The translations under genes and the position numbers were made by a program. From an uncultured delta proteobacterium (GTDB lineage Bacteria; Bdellovibrionota_C; UBA2361; OMII01), in NCBI GenBank assembly GCA_903904735.1, contig CAIVDM010000001.1:1-44995 (forward strand): a stretch of DNA of 44,995 nt. Reading direction: 5' to 3'. The notes below the pieces were generated by a model. The model was not told the origin of the DNA. It did not search any database and saw only the letters and a program-made list of their open reading frames with translations. Each line of letters opens with the position of its first letter. Within the stretch, counting starts at the first letter, position 1. This document shows positions 1 through 9,706 of the stretch, one piece after another.

Positions 1-372
1 AAGGTCGGCGTGCTCGTATACGTGGGTGTGAAGGTGGGAGTGCTCGTGAACGTTGGAGTGTAAGTCGGGGTGTTAGTGAACGTAGGAGTAAAAGTCGGCG
101 TGCTCGTATAGGTCGGCGTGAATGTAGGTGTACGAGTAAACGTTGGCGTAAAGGTCGGCGTGCTCGTATATGTCGGCGTGAATGTGGGTGTGCTCGTGAA
201 CGTTGGAGTATAGGTCGGAGTGTTAGTGAACGTAGGAGTAAAGGTAGGTGTGCGAGTAAACGTTGGCGTAAAGGTCGGCGTGCCAGTAAAGGTCGGAGTA
301 AAGGTAGGTGTTCGGGTGTACGTCGGCGTGAAGGTAGGAGTTCTGGTGTAGGTAGGAGTATAAGTCGGAGTT
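1..372 (-). repeat. 30-bp tandem repeat encoding a Thr/Pro decapeptide
   Basis: Twelve or more imperfect 30-base units lie in frame, each coding TPTxTPTxTx. Positions 4 and 8 alternate Phe and Tyr, and position 10 varies among Ser, Asn, Arg and Gly. Many third-base differences between units keep the protein sequence, so the peptide rather than the DNA seems to be conserved. The array continues beyond base 1, so the copy number is a minimum. Confidence 0.85.
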
Positions 373-1325
373 CTCGTTGCAGTTGCTGTAACGGCCGCGG
401 TGTTTGTGGCGGTGGAGTTAGGCGTCATGGTAGCGGTCGCTAAACCAAAGGCCATGCTCCCTATGAGGTCCTCATCGCTCATAGCTTTTAAGATCGGATC
501 GGTGGATGGTGATGCAAGTGGCGTTGGCGCTGGAGTTGGTGTTGGGAGTGTTGGAGTGGGATTCTCGTAGCTAGCTGGTGAGCTTGTATTATTCACCGAG
601 ATGACGGCTAGGGGACCTGGCACTTCCTCAGAAGAGACTTCATTTATAATCTCTGCCTCGGAGAGTTGTGGAGGTCCGTCTGATAACGACGACTCCGCGA
701 CACATTGTGCGCTATCGAGCCAGCTGAGCGTTGGTTGGCCTGGCCATGAGCTATAGACGCTATCAGCGTCAGTATGGCTCATGGTCCCATCGTCGAGGAG
801 CCAGCTCAACATATTGGAAGTAGCGGTGCTCTCTGATGCTCTATCGAGAATCGTGCCTTCACTATCAAAAGTTATAGTTGTTCCGGAGATCGTTCCACGT
901 CGAATCTCGCTCGTGAGAGAGGTCGTCTCCGCGACGAGAAACACATGTGAGATTCCGGAGATCGTTTTTAAAGTGACGAAAAAGTTTGGCGTGCTGCATG
1001 CAACGCTTCCGCGCGTGGTCCACGAAGAGCCAGTTGCAGAAGACGCGTAATCGATCTGTGAGCCGGTGTACCAGAATATCCAAGAATTGCCGGACTCTGA
1101 ATCATAGAATGAATTTCTTGCGTCAGCGGAGGTGGAGGTTGCTGAGGTGTATGAACCCGTTCCGGTTTGTGCGAGAGCTTGTTCACTCGCGAAGAGGGAG
1201 ATGATCAGCGGCGCCAGTACTGATAACAAGGACAAGATGGAAGATACACGAAGTGAGTGCCACCTCGAGAGAGTGATCCAATCCTGAGCTTCTCGTTTTT
1301 CGTGAGCTACTCTCGCCTGCGACAT
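1..1325 (-). CDS. Exported Thr/Pro-repeat protein (3' end outside window)
   Basis: The minus-strand frame is open from an ATG at 1325 to the window edge, giving 441 residues with the C-terminus missing. AGGAG lies about 12 bases before the ATG and supports this start. Residues 1-50 hold a basic stretch and then a hydrophobic segment ([14 protein letters not shown]) ending in ALAQTG, which looks like a long signal peptide. Residues about 60-190 form a Ser/Thr-rich domain with [13 protein letters not shown] and a [18 protein letters not shown] strand pattern; this recalls BNR/sialidase-like propeller repeats, but that is a guess. A low-complexity Pro/Thr linker follows, then at least 12 copies of the decapeptide TPT(F/Y)TPT(F/Y)T(S/N/R/G), running off the window. 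Such repeats usually act as extended, possibly glycosylated stalks. Function unknown; surface location inferred. Confidence 0.75.
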   Translation of the reverse strand, partial: MSQARVAHEKREAQDWITLSRWHSLRVSSILSLLSVLAPLIISLFASEQALAQTGTGSYTSATSTSADARNSFYDSESGNSWIFWYTGSQIDYASSATGSSWTTRGSVACSTPNFFVTLKTISGISHVFLVAETTSLTSEIRRGTISGTTITFDSEGTILDRASESTATSNMLSWLLDDGTMSHTDADSVYSSWPGQPTLSWLDSAQCVAESSLSDGPPQLSEAEIINEVSSEEVPGPLAVISVNNTSSPASYENPTPTLPTPTPAPTPLASPSTDPILKAMSDEDLIGSMAFGLATATMTPNSTATNTAAVTATATRTPTYTPTYTRTPTFTPTYTRTPTFTPTFTGTPTFTPTFTRTPTFTPTFTNTPTYTPTFTSTPTFTPTYTSTPTFTPTFTRTPTFTPTYTSTPTFTPTFTNTPTYTPTFTSTPTFTPTYTSTPT

Positions 1326-2016
1326 GCGATATGCGAGCTCTCCTAACGACTCCGTATATGCGTTGGAACGCTCCTGTGCTGGTGTCACGCCTGCCACCGG
1401 CAACAAGCCCCCCTATCGTTGGTCGGTGAAGAAGTGCGAATTCTTGAATGATTTCCGATTTCTCAGCCGCCAATTAAGTTCAATTTTAGATGCGAAATAT
1501 GGACTTAACGTGGCAGGTGTACGGATTGCTCTCGCTCATGTAGGTAGATGACAATGATTGCAGTTGGTTGTGTGACAAGTGGTTGTAAGCACAAGGAGCG
1601 CGAAATCTCCCGAGCCCTAGACGCTGATACCTACCGCTGATTAAAAAAGCGAAGTGCAAGGAATACTCAGCTAATCCAAATGGATAAGCTTACTTTAGGG
1701 GGAAATTTAGTGCCCCGTTTTTACTCACGGCTGCCGTCTACTGAAGCTTTTCGGAATTCGCATCCTAGTCGTAGGTAAGAATGTCCTAATGAAGTCAGGA
1801 TATTGTCGAATAGAGCGCTGATCGGAGGCTGAGCGCATTAGGAGCATTTCGTACGGACGATAATCGTAGTCGTAGTTTGGCCCGAGGCGTAGCCGCAGTC
1901 GAGAGTCATTGGATTGTCACGCTTCACGAGATCTCACCGTGCCTATTCGAATTTTGACAAGGCTGGTCGAAGACTCTCGGAGTGATCGATCGCTCAGGCG
2001 CGTTAGGATCCTCTGC
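1326..2016. other. Long intergenic stretch, no gene recognised
   Basis: About 690 bases lie between two minus-strand secreted-protein genes. Open frames here are short, overlap the upstream ends of neighbours and have no convincing ribosome site. Near 1698-1725 a GGGG...CCCC pair followed by GTTTTT could be a weak plus-strand terminator. No tRNA or known structured RNA was recognised. The promoter of the repeat protein that starts at 1325 probably lies in the lower part of this stretch. Confidence 0.4.
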
Positions 2017-3762
2017 TCATTCCTGGCAATCACTGAAGCTCGAGGGCAACTTGCGGATCTCAGCTTGTAGCGCCGCTAGATATGCTTCAGTCCGAGGTCT
2101 CGTTTCGGGTTTAGTCGATGGTGTCGCGGGACAAGCTCGCTGCGCGAGCTGCTTTGCCTGCTTGGCGTATCGAAAGATCGTGCCGGCCTGGCGAAGCAAC
2201 TGAGTCTTATCGCCCTTGGCGCTCACGGATGAGCAAACCGTCGCCGGGCACGAGAGCACGGAGTTGGTGAATGAGCGTTCGAGAGACACCTCAAATGCCC
2301 GACGAGCCGCCGCGGCGTTTCGCACCAAAGTCTGTGGGCTAGATTTACCACAGCTCCTCACGCGCTGCGAAAACTGTGGAACTCGAGCGGCAAGCGCCGA
2401 TAGACGATTCAAGACTGCTCTTTTTTGGGCGCTCGTAGTAGTTGATGAGCACGGCGCTTTTGTGTCCTCACCGAGATATCGTAGGTTTATCTTGTCCGGA
2501 GTGGTAAATGATTCAAACGCGTCATCGATGCCGTTATTGTTTTCGTCCTCGCCACTTGGCGGAATGTCCCGACTTCCGTCACCATCCATATCGTACGCTT
2601 CATCTCCATCGGTCTTTCCGTCATTGTCTGAATCAGTGTCAGTGAGGTCAGGATTTCCATCGGTATCATCATCCGAGAGGGGAGCTGCGGAACACGAAAC
2701 AACTCCATCGTCTATTCCGTTTCTATTGGCGTCGAGATTCGTCTCGATGCACTGCGAGCCATCAGCGTCTCGCTCAATTCTATCTGAAACATCGTCGTCG
2801 TCGGAGTCTCCGTCGAGATAATCCGGGATGCCATCGCCGTCAGTATCGTCGCTTCCCTCGATAGAATCCGGGATCGTGTCCCCATCGCTGTCGAGATCTA
2901 GATAATTCGGCATATCGTCATTGTCGCTATCGCCGGAGCCTTCAATAGCGTCGGGGATTGTGTCTCCGTCACTATCTCCGCTCGACATTGGCGTAGGGGT
3001 AGGCGCCACGAAGGTTGTGGCGCAGGCGCCGACTAGTACGTGATATGAAGGGGTCGCATTCTCTTGTAGCGATTCATACTCGAGAGTTAAGCTCTTGAGG
3101 GATACGTCTGGTTGAAACCAGGCCGAAGCCGCCTCACTATCGGTTAGATTGCCCTCAACAGTTGAGCGCGCTCGTGTTGAGCGACTCTCTGAGCCAACTA
3201 CAGCGGCGCCAATAGCATCCCAGGAAGGTATGTTCACCCCATCCTGAGAGGGGTTGGCGTCAAATTTTTGAATGAACCAGCGATCGATGGTCGCTTTTGG
3301 TACTTGAGCGCCTGAGGCGTCGATCGCGGAGATGGTAACTTGATCGACATCGAGATCGATTACCGAGAATCCCCATCCAGAAGCGGGGGTCGCGGCGTCG
3401 AACACAATGGTGAGAACGGCGCTGTGAGGAATTGGCGCGCCTCGCTGAGCGTTGTTAGCCTGAACGCGAATGTTCAGGTTAGTAGCGTCATTCGCTTGAC
3501 CATAGATTCCTTGCATTGAATTGCCGCCATCAAACGGCTCATCGTCGGCGACTCGCACAGAGAGGGGCTTGCCTGAGATGTTCCATGCGAAGCCTGGTAA
3601 TACCGACACTCGCCCTGATCCAAAGCTGAAGGCGCCGACGCCAGCCGTCGAGCCAGCTTTGCTCCAGATAACGTAACCGCCTCTCAGTCCCTGTTTGCAG
3701 GGGCGTCCGTTGGCGTAAAGGTTGTGTGGGGAACAAGGGCGACGAGGGCGGTCATTACGCAT
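2017..3762 (-). CDS. Secreted thrombospondin type 3 repeat protein (apparent 5' frameshift)
   Basis: A 581-residue open frame. Residues about 20-250 form a beta-rich domain (GFSVIDLDVDQVTISAID) without a clear family. Residues about 265-430 carry many thrombospondin type 3 calcium-binding repeats of the form DxDxDGxxD (for example DSDGDTIPD, DTDGDGIPD). The C-terminal 140 residues are helical and Cys-containing. The start at 3762 has no good ribosome site and its first 20 residues are not a signal peptide. A good signal peptide (MKLSITRTAICVMTALVALV) starts at 3791 in the next frame behind GGAG. Adding one base near 3719-3722 would join the two as ...HTTLYA|NGRPCKQG with an ideal cleavage site. 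The gene is therefore probably 2017-3791 with a frameshift, either real or a sequence error. Repeats of this type are usual in exported or outer-surface proteins. Confidence 0.75.
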   Translation of the reverse strand: MRNDRPRRPCSPHNLYANGRPCKQGLRGGYVIWSKAGSTAGVGAFSFGSGRVSVLPGFAWNISGKPLSVRVADDEPFDGGNSMQGIYGQANDATNLNIRVQANNAQRGAPIPHSAVLTIVFDAATPASGWGFSVIDLDVDQVTISAIDASGAQVPKATIDRWFIQKFDANPSQDGVNIPSWDAIGAAVVGSESRSTRARSTVEGNLTDSEAASAWFQPDVSLKSLTLEYESLQENATPSYHVLVGACATTFVAPTPTPMSSGDSDGDTIPDAIEGSGDSDNDDMPNYLDLDSDGDTIPDSIEGSDDTDGDGIPDYLDGDSDDDDVSDRIERDADGSQCIETNLDANRNGIDDGVVSCSAAPLSDDDTDGNPDLTDTDSDNDGKTDGDEAYDMDGDGSRDIPPSGEDENNNGIDDAFESFTTPDKINLRYLGEDTKAPCSSTTTSAQKRAVLNRLSALAARVPQFSQRVRSCGKSSPQTLVRNAAAARRAFEVSLERSFTNSVLSCPATVCSSVSAKGDKTQLLRQAGTIFRYAKQAKQLAQRACPATPSTKPETRPRTEAYLAALQAEIRKLPSSFSDCQE

Positions 3763-3791
3763 ATCGCGGTTCGGGTGATGGATAGTTTCAT
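3684..3791 (-). other. Detached signal-peptide frame of the downstream TSP3 protein
   Basis: This frame codes 35 residues: Met-Lys-Leu, a hydrophobic core and PHTTF, then it stops. GGAG lies 5 bases before the ATG at 3791. It overlaps the main frame of the 581-residue protein and looks like that protein's true N-terminus, separated by a one-base deletion. See the finding on the frameshift. Confidence 0.65.
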
Positions 3792-4089
3792 GGTCGCTCC
3801 GAGATTACTCATAGTCGGCACCTAAGAAGTATACGTCTCACTGCCCTGGTGTCCAGATTGATTCGCTGGATGGGGACTAGGTCTCCTCAATCAGTTTTTG
3901 TTCCACGAAGAAGGTCCGCAGTCTTTTCCTGGTTTGAGCGGCGGCCGCCTAGGAAAATCCCCTGTTGGCCATCAAGATTCGCGGATTTCAGGGGGTTATG
4001 GTTATTGAAAATGGTGTGGCTAGGGCGGCATATCTCTTGCCAGCAGAGGGTATTCGAGCACTCAAACCGGCTAACGAGAGAGACTCATT
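3792..4089. other. Divergent intergenic region
   Basis: About 300 bases lie between the minus-strand TSP3 gene and a plus-strand small gene. Promoters for both directions are expected here. A TTGAAA followed 18 bases later by CATATC, around 4014-4043, is a weak plus-strand candidate. No RNA gene was recognised. Confidence 0.3.
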
Positions 4090-4332
4090 ATGAAAGGCTT
4101 AATCACAATTTCTGGATTGGCGTCCACAGGACTCATGGTGGCTTTTGTTAGTGGTGTTCTTCTCGGATTCAATGAGATGGGAAAGGTGCAGTACGACGCC
4201 TCGTACGACCGAGTGAAGATTAGTCGCAAGACTCCAATTAACTCCATGAATTGCATGAGCGGGCCATGGAACGACTGTATCGCTGACGTGAAGCGAGCGG
4301 GGTGGGCTAAGAACTACAAAGTCAGGCGTTAA
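4090..4332 (+). CDS. Small membrane-anchored protein of unknown function
   Basis: The 80-residue protein starts MKGLITISGLASTGLMVAFVSGVLLGF, a single hydrophobic N-terminal segment that could be an anchor or uncleaved signal. A polar, basic tail with two Cys (MNCMSGPWNDC) follows. GAGAG lies 8 bases before the ATG. The gene ends 7 bases from the convergent methyltransferase gene, a normal arrangement for a real gene. No family was recognised. It could be a false call, because its length alone is not strong evidence. Confidence 0.5.
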   Translation: MKGLITISGLASTGLMVAFVSGVLLGFNEMGKVQYDASYDRVKISRKTPINSMNCMSGPWNDCIADVKRAGWAKNYKVRR

Positions 4333-4339
4333 ATGACGG

Positions 4340-5245
4340 CTATGAAATAGTAGGCGCGGCTTCCAGCGACCTTGCTTGCTTCACTGTCTGATCTCTCTCA
4401 ATCATGGAAATCCAATACGTCGGAGTAACGAGCCAGGCTGAGTCGTCAGCGTACTCGACATCAAAACGGAGTTCGCTGTTCGAGTACCATCCAAAAGTCT
4501 CGACAGCCTCGCGGAGGATATCCGCATAGCATCGGTCATCGCTGCCGTGACATGGATAGACGATAGCATCCATAACAAACTCGACGTGGAAGCGGTCTCC
4601 ATAACGCATGGCGCGAGCGACCTGTCCCGGCTCTTCGTCTGAGAAGACAAGCGGGACCACAAGGCGACCTCCGTCACGCAGGCTATCGAGCCAAGAGAGC
4701 TGGAGCTGGCTCGCTCCCGCGCTTACGACCACCACGTCGAACGAGTCTCGTGCAAGGGGATACGAGCTGCCATCGGCGCAAAGGCAACACGCATTCGAAT
4801 ATGGGGCGAGGTTAGTCTGGGTCTGAGAAGCGAGTTCACTATCTAGTTCGAGTGCCATCACTGAACCCGTGTCTCCAACGATCTCAGCTATCAACGCCGT
4901 ATAATAACCGAGGCCAGCGCCGATATGAGCGACTCGAGCGCCAGGAGTGAGACCTGCGTGTTCCAAGAGTGTCGCCATATAGGAGGGAAGCGCCGTACTT
5001 AGATCGCGAGCCGAGTCGATAGCGACGACAACATTGTGGTAGAGATGGCGCGGATCAGCGTCGGAGGTCTCACGAAATGGCTCGGGTGTCATCGCCGTGG
5101 CGAAAAGCCAGGGCCCAGATGGAAGAAAATTCTCTCGCGGCACCCGCTGAAAAGCGCGAACGATACGCTCGTCGGAGATGCCCGCTGACCACCTGATTTC
5201 ATCGGCGTACCATTCTCGCAATTCTTGAAGTCGTGTTGAAGCCAT
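4340..5245 (-). CDS. Protein-L-isoaspartate O-methyltransferase family protein
   Basis: The 301-residue protein has the SAM-binding motif I VAHIGAGLGYYTA at residues 105-117, preceded by the family's LSTALPSYMATLLE-type segment where PCMTs usually have a Ser/Gln-rich motif around 'S.P...A.M...L'. DSFDVVVVSAGAS matches the post-motif strand. Known members transfer a methyl group from SAM to L-isoaspartyl residues in damaged proteins. This one is longer than typical Pcm (about 210 residues), with an extra C-terminal domain (residues 220-301), and the usual GTGSGY is changed to GAGLGY. It may therefore be a PCMT-like methyltransferase with another substrate. It lies downstream of purF on the same strand with about 100 bases between, so it is possibly but not surely co-transcribed. 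Confidence 0.75.
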   Translation of the reverse strand: MASTRLQELREWYADEIRWSAGISDERIVRAFQRVPRENFLPSGPWLFATAMTPEPFRETSDADPRHLYHNVVVAIDSARDLSTALPSYMATLLEHAGLTPGARVAHIGAGLGYYTALIAEIVGDTGSVMALELDSELASQTQTNLAPYSNACCLCADGSSYPLARDSFDVVVVSAGASQLQLSWLDSLRDGGRLVVPLVFSDEEPGQVARAMRYGDRFHVEFVMDAIVYPCHGSDDRCYADILREAVETFGWYSNSELRFDVEYADDSAWLVTPTYWISMIERDQTVKQARSLEAAPTIS

Positions 5246-5320
5246 CTGCTCGTCCTCAGAGGCATAAGCCTACAGGGATAGATCGGACGAGTCAGATCGG
5301 CGCTATTTTTAACGCCTATA

Positions 5321-5337
5321 TTCCACCTTTAGTGGAA
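5321..5337 (-). terminator. Hairpin after purF
   Basis: TTCCAC and GTGGAA form a 6-base-pair stem with a 5-base loop, just past the purF stop. A second pair, GGCG/CGCC around an A/T-rich core, follows at about 5299-5316. No clear T-run follows, so the terminator call is weak; it may only limit read-through into the methyltransferase gene. Confidence 0.35.
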
Positions 5338-5347
5338 ATAATGGGGG

Positions 5348-6784
5348 CTAGTCGCGCTCAAAGAGCATCTGCTGACGCTTGGGCGTTATGGTCACTGGCG
5401 TTCCTGCGGGATAGCTTCCACTGAAACACGCGTCACAAAACTTACCCGGTGTTGACTCCACCGCGCGGTAGAGCCCCTCGAGCGATAGGTACGCGAGCGA
5501 ATCCACACCGATGAACTTCGCTATCTCTGGAACTGAGTGTTTCGACGCGATCAGGTCCTGCTTGTCGGGCGTGTCGATACCATAGTAGCAGGGGTCGGTG
5601 GTTGGGGGAGATGAGATGCGAAGATGCACCTCGCGCGCGCCCGCTTGTCGAAGCATCGCGACGAGCTTACGGCTTGTTGTTCCACGAACTATCGAGTCGT
5701 CCACCACCACGATAGATTTCCCGGCCAAGATGGCCGGATTCGCGTTCAGCTTTATCTTAACGCCGAAGTCTCGAATCGACTGCTTAGGCTCAATAAAGGT
5801 GCGGCCCACGTAATGGTTGCGCACAAGACCCATCTCATAGGGCAGTTTCGCCGTTTCGGCATAACCGATCGCGGCCGCCACTCCGGAGTCAGGAACGGCG
5901 GTGACAAGATCCGCCGCCACGATGTTTTCTCGCGCGAGCTCGGCGCCCATGTTCTTTCTAAGTTGATAAACGTTTTTGCCAAAAACGTTCGAGTCGGGCC
6001 GCGCGAAATAGACAAACTCGAATATGCAGGGCGCCTCTTTCGAGAAGCCAAAAGGGAAATAGCTCTTCATTGAGCCATCGCGAAAGACTTCGACAACCTC
6101 GCCAACTCCCACATCGCGAATATACGTGGCGCCGATAAGATCAAATGCGCAGGTCTCAGACGCGAATACAAGTCCGCCGTTGAGCTCGCCGATCGCCAAT
6201 GGACGCAGACCGTGTCTATCTCGAGCGACGATGAGTCGATCCTCAAACAGTAGTAAAAGAGAGAACGCGCCTTTAAGTCTCTGAAGGGCGGCGATGACGC
6301 TCTCCACTCGGGGAGCGTCCTTGTCCCCGTGGGCGAGCAAGTGAAGTATAGTCTCCGTATCTGACGTGCTGGCGAAAATAGAGCCACTGTCGATCAATTC
6401 CCGACGCAGCTCATCGGCGTTGATGAGGTTGCCGTTGTGCGCGACCGCCACGTATCCCAGCGCGATATCGGCGACAAACGGCTGAACGTTCGCGAGCTTG
6501 TTACCTCCGGCCGTCGTGTACCGAACGTGACCAATTGCGCTCTCGCCAGGCAGTTGAGAGAAGTCGAAATTACCAAATACATCAGCGACAAGGCCCAGAC
6601 CTTTGTGAAAAAAGAAATGCGGATTGTCATCGCCGTTTCGTTTCACTGACACGACTCCAGCGCCTTCCTGTCCGCGGTGCTGCTGCGCGTAGAGCCCTAG
6701 GTACGTCAGATTCGCCGCTTCCGGGTGATTCCACACCGCCATGAGCCCGCACTCGTCGTGAAACTTGTCTTGTCGGATATCCAT
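5348..6784 (-). CDS. purF: Amidophosphoribosyltransferase
   Basis: The 478-residue enzyme catalyses the first committed step of purine synthesis: PRPP plus glutamine gives phosphoribosylamine. After an 11-residue propeptide, Cys12 (DE|CGLMAVW) is the expected N-terminal nucleophile of the glutaminase domain once the propeptide is cleaved. GHVRYTTAGG and HNGNLINA are the glutaminase signatures. IVVVDDSIVRGTT at residues 358-370 is the PRPP-binding loop. Cys253, Cys399, Cys450 and Cys453 (FCDACFSG) sit where the Bacillus-type enzyme binds a 4Fe-4S cluster, so this is the iron-sulfur, propeptide-bearing type. Its ATG lies one base beyond the purL stop, so the two are surely one transcript and probably translationally coupled. 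The sequence starts and ends normally for the family. Confidence 0.97.
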   Translation of the reverse strand: MDIRQDKFHDECGLMAVWNHPEAANLTYLGLYAQQHRGQEGAGVVSVKRNGDDNPHFFFHKGLGLVADVFGNFDFSQLPGESAIGHVRYTTAGGNKLANVQPFVADIALGYVAVAHNGNLINADELRRELIDSGSIFASTSDTETILHLLAHGDKDAPRVESVIAALQRLKGAFSLLLLFEDRLIVARDRHGLRPLAIGELNGGLVFASETCAFDLIGATYIRDVGVGEVVEVFRDGSMKSYFPFGFSKEAPCIFEFVYFARPDSNVFGKNVYQLRKNMGAELARENIVAADLVTAVPDSGVAAAIGYAETAKLPYEMGLVRNHYVGRTFIEPKQSIRDFGVKIKLNANPAILAGKSIVVVDDSIVRGTTSRKLVAMLRQAGAREVHLRISSPPTTDPCYYGIDTPDKQDLIASKHSVPEIAKFIGVDSLAYLSLEGLYRAVESTPGKFCDACFSGSYPAGTPVTITPKRQQMLFERD

Positions 6785-6785
6785 A

Positions 6786-9086
6786 TTAATCCCGGAAAAT
6801 CTCGTCTAGACCGCCGAACCACTTTTGAAACGCGCCTGCCGCGGAGAGAGTCGCTATGTCCTCGATCGTTATCGAAGTACCGCCGACTCGGCCCTCTCCG
6901 GCAATAACCAGCCCAGCGCTCGTCATAACCGTCCGTAACTCGTCTGCCTTCTCCGGCGAGCAGCTGATGATGAACCGCGCGCCACTCTCAGAGAAAAGCG
7001 CTACATCGCCACGGACCTGTCGATTGACCAATGTGAGTGTGGCTCCCTTTGGCGCCGTATAATCGTTGAAGCACGCCTCAGCGAACGCTACGGCGAGCCC
7101 CCCCTGAGAGAGATCGTGGCAGGACTGAAGGAGTTTGCTCCTCGAAAGAGAGCGGATAGTGTCGCAGGTCTTTTGCTCCAACGCGTAGTCAAGCGATGGT
7201 AGCTTGCCACGCTCGATACCATGAATCTCAGCCAGGTATGCGCTTCCTCCGAGGTCGTCGGACTTCGTCTCACCTACGAGAAATATCGCGTCCCCGTCGC
7301 GCTGAAACTGCGAGGGCACGGCGCACGACACATCCTCAAGGAGTCCAACCACCGCGAGCAGCGGAGTGGGTTGTATGCCCTGACCATGAGTTTGGTTGTA
7401 TAGGCTGACGTTACCGCTTACAACAGGAATGTTGAAGGCTCTGGCGGCTTCACCGAGTCCCTTAACGCTGTGCGCTATCTGCCACATAGTCTCGGGATTC
7501 TCGGGGCTGGGCATATTCAGACAATCAGAGATGCCGATTGGTGTAGCGCCAGTCGCGGCGAGGTTTCTACACGACTCAGCGAGGGAGAGCGCTGTTCCAG
7601 CCTGGGGGTCTATCGCGCAGAAGCGAGAATTGCAGTCGAGGGATATCGCGATGCCCTTCTGATTTGGGCGATCGGATTTGAGACGAACCACGCCCGCGTC
7701 GCTCCCAGGATGAATGACTGTATCAGCCCGAACAGTAGAATCGTATTGGTTGTAGACGGCGTGGCGTGAGCAGTTATTGGGAGAGGCAAGTAGCTCTTTC
7801 CACGTCGCCGCCAGGTCCTTTGGCTCTACCACCTTTGTAAGATCTATCGGCGCGGTTAGTGACACGTCGTGTGGAGCGGTCATTGGCCAGGAATACTCTG
7901 GCACAGCGCTCGTCAGGAGCTTCGCGGGGATTTGAGAAACGATCTCCCCATGCCAAAGAAGCTCCACGTCTCCACCCTCTATCACTTCACCGATAGCGAC
8001 CGCGTCTAGCTCCCAGTGCTTAAAGATCGAGATAAGCTTGCCCTCATGACCAGCCTTGACGATAAACAGCATGCGTTCTTGCGACTCGGAGAGCATGATC
8101 TCATACGGATTCATGCCCGTTTCTCGTTGGGGAACTCGATCCAGATGCAGTCGTACGCCGTTGTTGCCACGATCGGCCATCTCGAAAGATGAGCTGGTTA
8201 GTCCGGCGGCGCCCATATCCTGCACACCCACGACATAGCCGCTCTTGAAGGCCTCAAGGCAGGCCTCAAGGAGTAGCTTCTCCTGGAAGGGGTCACCTAC
8301 CTGCACAGTTGGCCGCTTCGCCTCTGAGTTGTCGTCGAATGACTCTGACGACATACTTGCCCCGTGTATTCCATCACGCCCTGTCTTCGACCCGACGTAG
8401 AGAACTATATTGCCGACGCCTGCCGCAGTGCCCAAAAAAACTTCATCTTGCTTCACGATGCCCAAGGCGAACGCGTTCACGAGGCAGTTGCCGTTAAAGG
8501 AGGGGTGGAAAGAAAGCTCACCACCGACGGTCGGGATGCCCATGCAGTTTCCGTAAAAGCCGATCCCATTAACAGCTCTGCGTAGGAGATACTTGCTCTT
8601 AGCCAGTGACGGATCGCCGAAGCGCAGGGAATTGAGGAGCGCCACTGGGCGAGCTCCCATGGTGAAGATATCTCGAAGGATGCCACCTACGCCGGTCGCC
8701 GCGCCCTGAAACGGCTCAATGAACGATGGGTGATTGTGGCTCTCGACTTTAAAGACGACAGCTTCGTTATCTCCAATATCGACAACGCACGCGTTCTCAC
8801 CAGGACCAACCAGAACTCGCGGTCCTGTCGTTGGTAATGTGCGCAAGTGAACCTTCGTGCTCTTGTAGGAACAGTGTTCCGAAAAAAGAGCCGAGCAGAT
8901 GCCGAGTTCAACCATGTTAATGGAGCGACCGAGCGCCGTTACGACCGCCTCAAACTCAGGCTTTTTGAGACCGTGTTGTGTAGCGTCATCGAGAGTAGCG
9001 GTACGTGTCCAGGAGCGCGAATTAGCTGGCGCGGAACTTTCTATCGTGGAGGGAGAATCGTTCAGAGGCGAGGCAGAGTTGGTCAT
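6786..9086 (-). CDS. purL: Phosphoribosylformylglycinamidine synthase subunit II
   Basis: The 766-residue enzyme converts FGAR, ATP and glutamine-derived ammonia into FGAM, the fourth step of purine synthesis. The size and the absence of a fused glutaminase domain show the small PurL type, which works with separate PurQ and PurS (not in this window). Visible motifs include [10 protein letters not shown], the [24 protein letters not shown] nucleotide-binding segment (split over residues about 110-135), GAAGLTSSS and the second-half [14 protein letters not shown]. Two AIRS-like halves are present. The N-terminus carries a Ser/Ala-rich extension of about 30 residues before the conserved start. 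GGGGA lies about 6 bases before the ATG. purF follows after one base. Confidence 0.96.
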   Translation of the reverse strand: MTNSASPLNDSPSTIESSAPANSRSWTRTATLDDATQHGLKKPEFEAVVTALGRSINMVELGICSALFSEHCSYKSTKVHLRTLPTTGPRVLVGPGENACVVDIGDNEAVVFKVESHNHPSFIEPFQGAATGVGGILRDIFTMGARPVALLNSLRFGDPSLAKSKYLLRRAVNGIGFYGNCMGIPTVGGELSFHPSFNGNCLVNAFALGIVKQDEVFLGTAAGVGNIVLYVGSKTGRDGIHGASMSSESFDDNSEAKRPTVQVGDPFQEKLLLEACLEAFKSGYVVGVQDMGAAGLTSSSFEMADRGNNGVRLHLDRVPQRETGMNPYEIMLSESQERMLFIVKAGHEGKLISIFKHWELDAVAIGEVIEGGDVELLWHGEIVSQIPAKLLTSAVPEYSWPMTAPHDVSLTAPIDLTKVVEPKDLAATWKELLASPNNCSRHAVYNQYDSTVRADTVIHPGSDAGVVRLKSDRPNQKGIAISLDCNSRFCAIDPQAGTALSLAESCRNLAATGATPIGISDCLNMPSPENPETMWQIAHSVKGLGEAARAFNIPVVSGNVSLYNQTHGQGIQPTPLLAVVGLLEDVSCAVPSQFQRDGDAIFLVGETKSDDLGGSAYLAEIHGIERGKLPSLDYALEQKTCDTIRSLSRSKLLQSCHDLSQGGLAVAFAEACFNDYTAPKGATLTLVNRQVRGDVALFSESGARFIISCSPEKADELRTVMTSAGLVIAGEGRVGGTSITIEDIATLSAAGAFQKWFGGLDEIFRD

Positions 9087-9114
9087 AGTTAGTCCCCGTT
9101 CAAACCAGCGGTAG

Positions 9115-9141
9115 TCTATACTGAGGTTTTCCGAACCTCAA
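9115..9141 (-). promoter_or_regulatory. Possible purL promoter with overlapping inverted repeat
   Basis: Reading the minus strand, TTGAGG (9141-9136) and TATAGA (9120-9115) could be -35 and -10 boxes, with a short spacing of 15. Between and over them is a perfect 7-base inverted repeat, TGAGGTT and AACCTCA (9122-9140), with a 5-base centre. A repressor bound there would block the promoter. It does not look like the E. coli PurR box. The call rests on pattern only. Confidence 0.4.
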
Positions 9142-9706
9142 TCGAGAAGCGTGTTTTTACCAATTAATTTCGAGAGTTTGGCGTTCTTATCGCTGACGGA
9201 GGGCGACGTCGAACGTGATTCTAGGAGAGGGGCTGCGTAAGCCTCGTAATTTTTGAGTAATGACACGAAGGAAGCTAGCTCTGCGCGTTTTCCGTAGTTT
9301 GCGACGCGAACGTTAACGGGGAGGGTTTCGCGCCTAATGGACGCGGAATTGCGGTTCAGGAGGTGATCCTAAGAACAGATTTTAGCTGGTGTGACATCAA
9401 ACTGTATAGCAGGACCAGTGCAACCAGCTGGTGCTAGTTGCCGTAATAAGGTTGTGGGTCGGATAACAGATCGTTTACCTTGTAAGTAGGTAGTGTGAAT
9501 TCAATCCGTTGGCGAACAGGTCAGGCGGATTCCCCAGAAGGTTAACGGGGATATCACGCAAGAGCACAGAGTGCGGGTGCGTGATTTCTCAGTAGAGGTT
9601 GATGTGTTGTTCGGGTCACGGTGAAGAGGACGCTAACGAGAGGTTCTCGTGAGCGCGCATGACGATCACAGGTGGTGGTAGAGCACGACGTTAAGGAGAA
9701 GGTTCC
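9142..9706. other. Intergenic region between purL and prkA
   Basis: Divergent genes flank this 560-base stretch. It holds a hairpin at about 9418-9440 (GCAACCAGC and GCTAGTTGC with a TGGT loop, one mismatch) and a weak promoter-like pair (TTAGCT, 17 bases, TATAGC) near 9383-9411. The long distance to the prkA ATG suggests a leader of about 290 bases if that promoter is used. No protein-coding gene is convincing here, and no known riboswitch was recognised. Confidence 0.35.

Noticed and set aside
1..372. Repeat array that could look like a CRISPR
   Set aside because: Units are contiguous and in frame, with no unique spacers; they encode a Thr/Pro decapeptide.
1690..1730. Riboswitch-like stretch with GGGG...CCCC
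   Set aside because: No match to known riboswitch cores was seen by eye; only a weak terminator-like fold remains.
2216..2821. 201-residue plus-strand frame
   Set aside because: It lies antisense to the TSP3 repeats and is Ser-rich only as a shadow of the Asp-coding repeats; no ribosome site or family.
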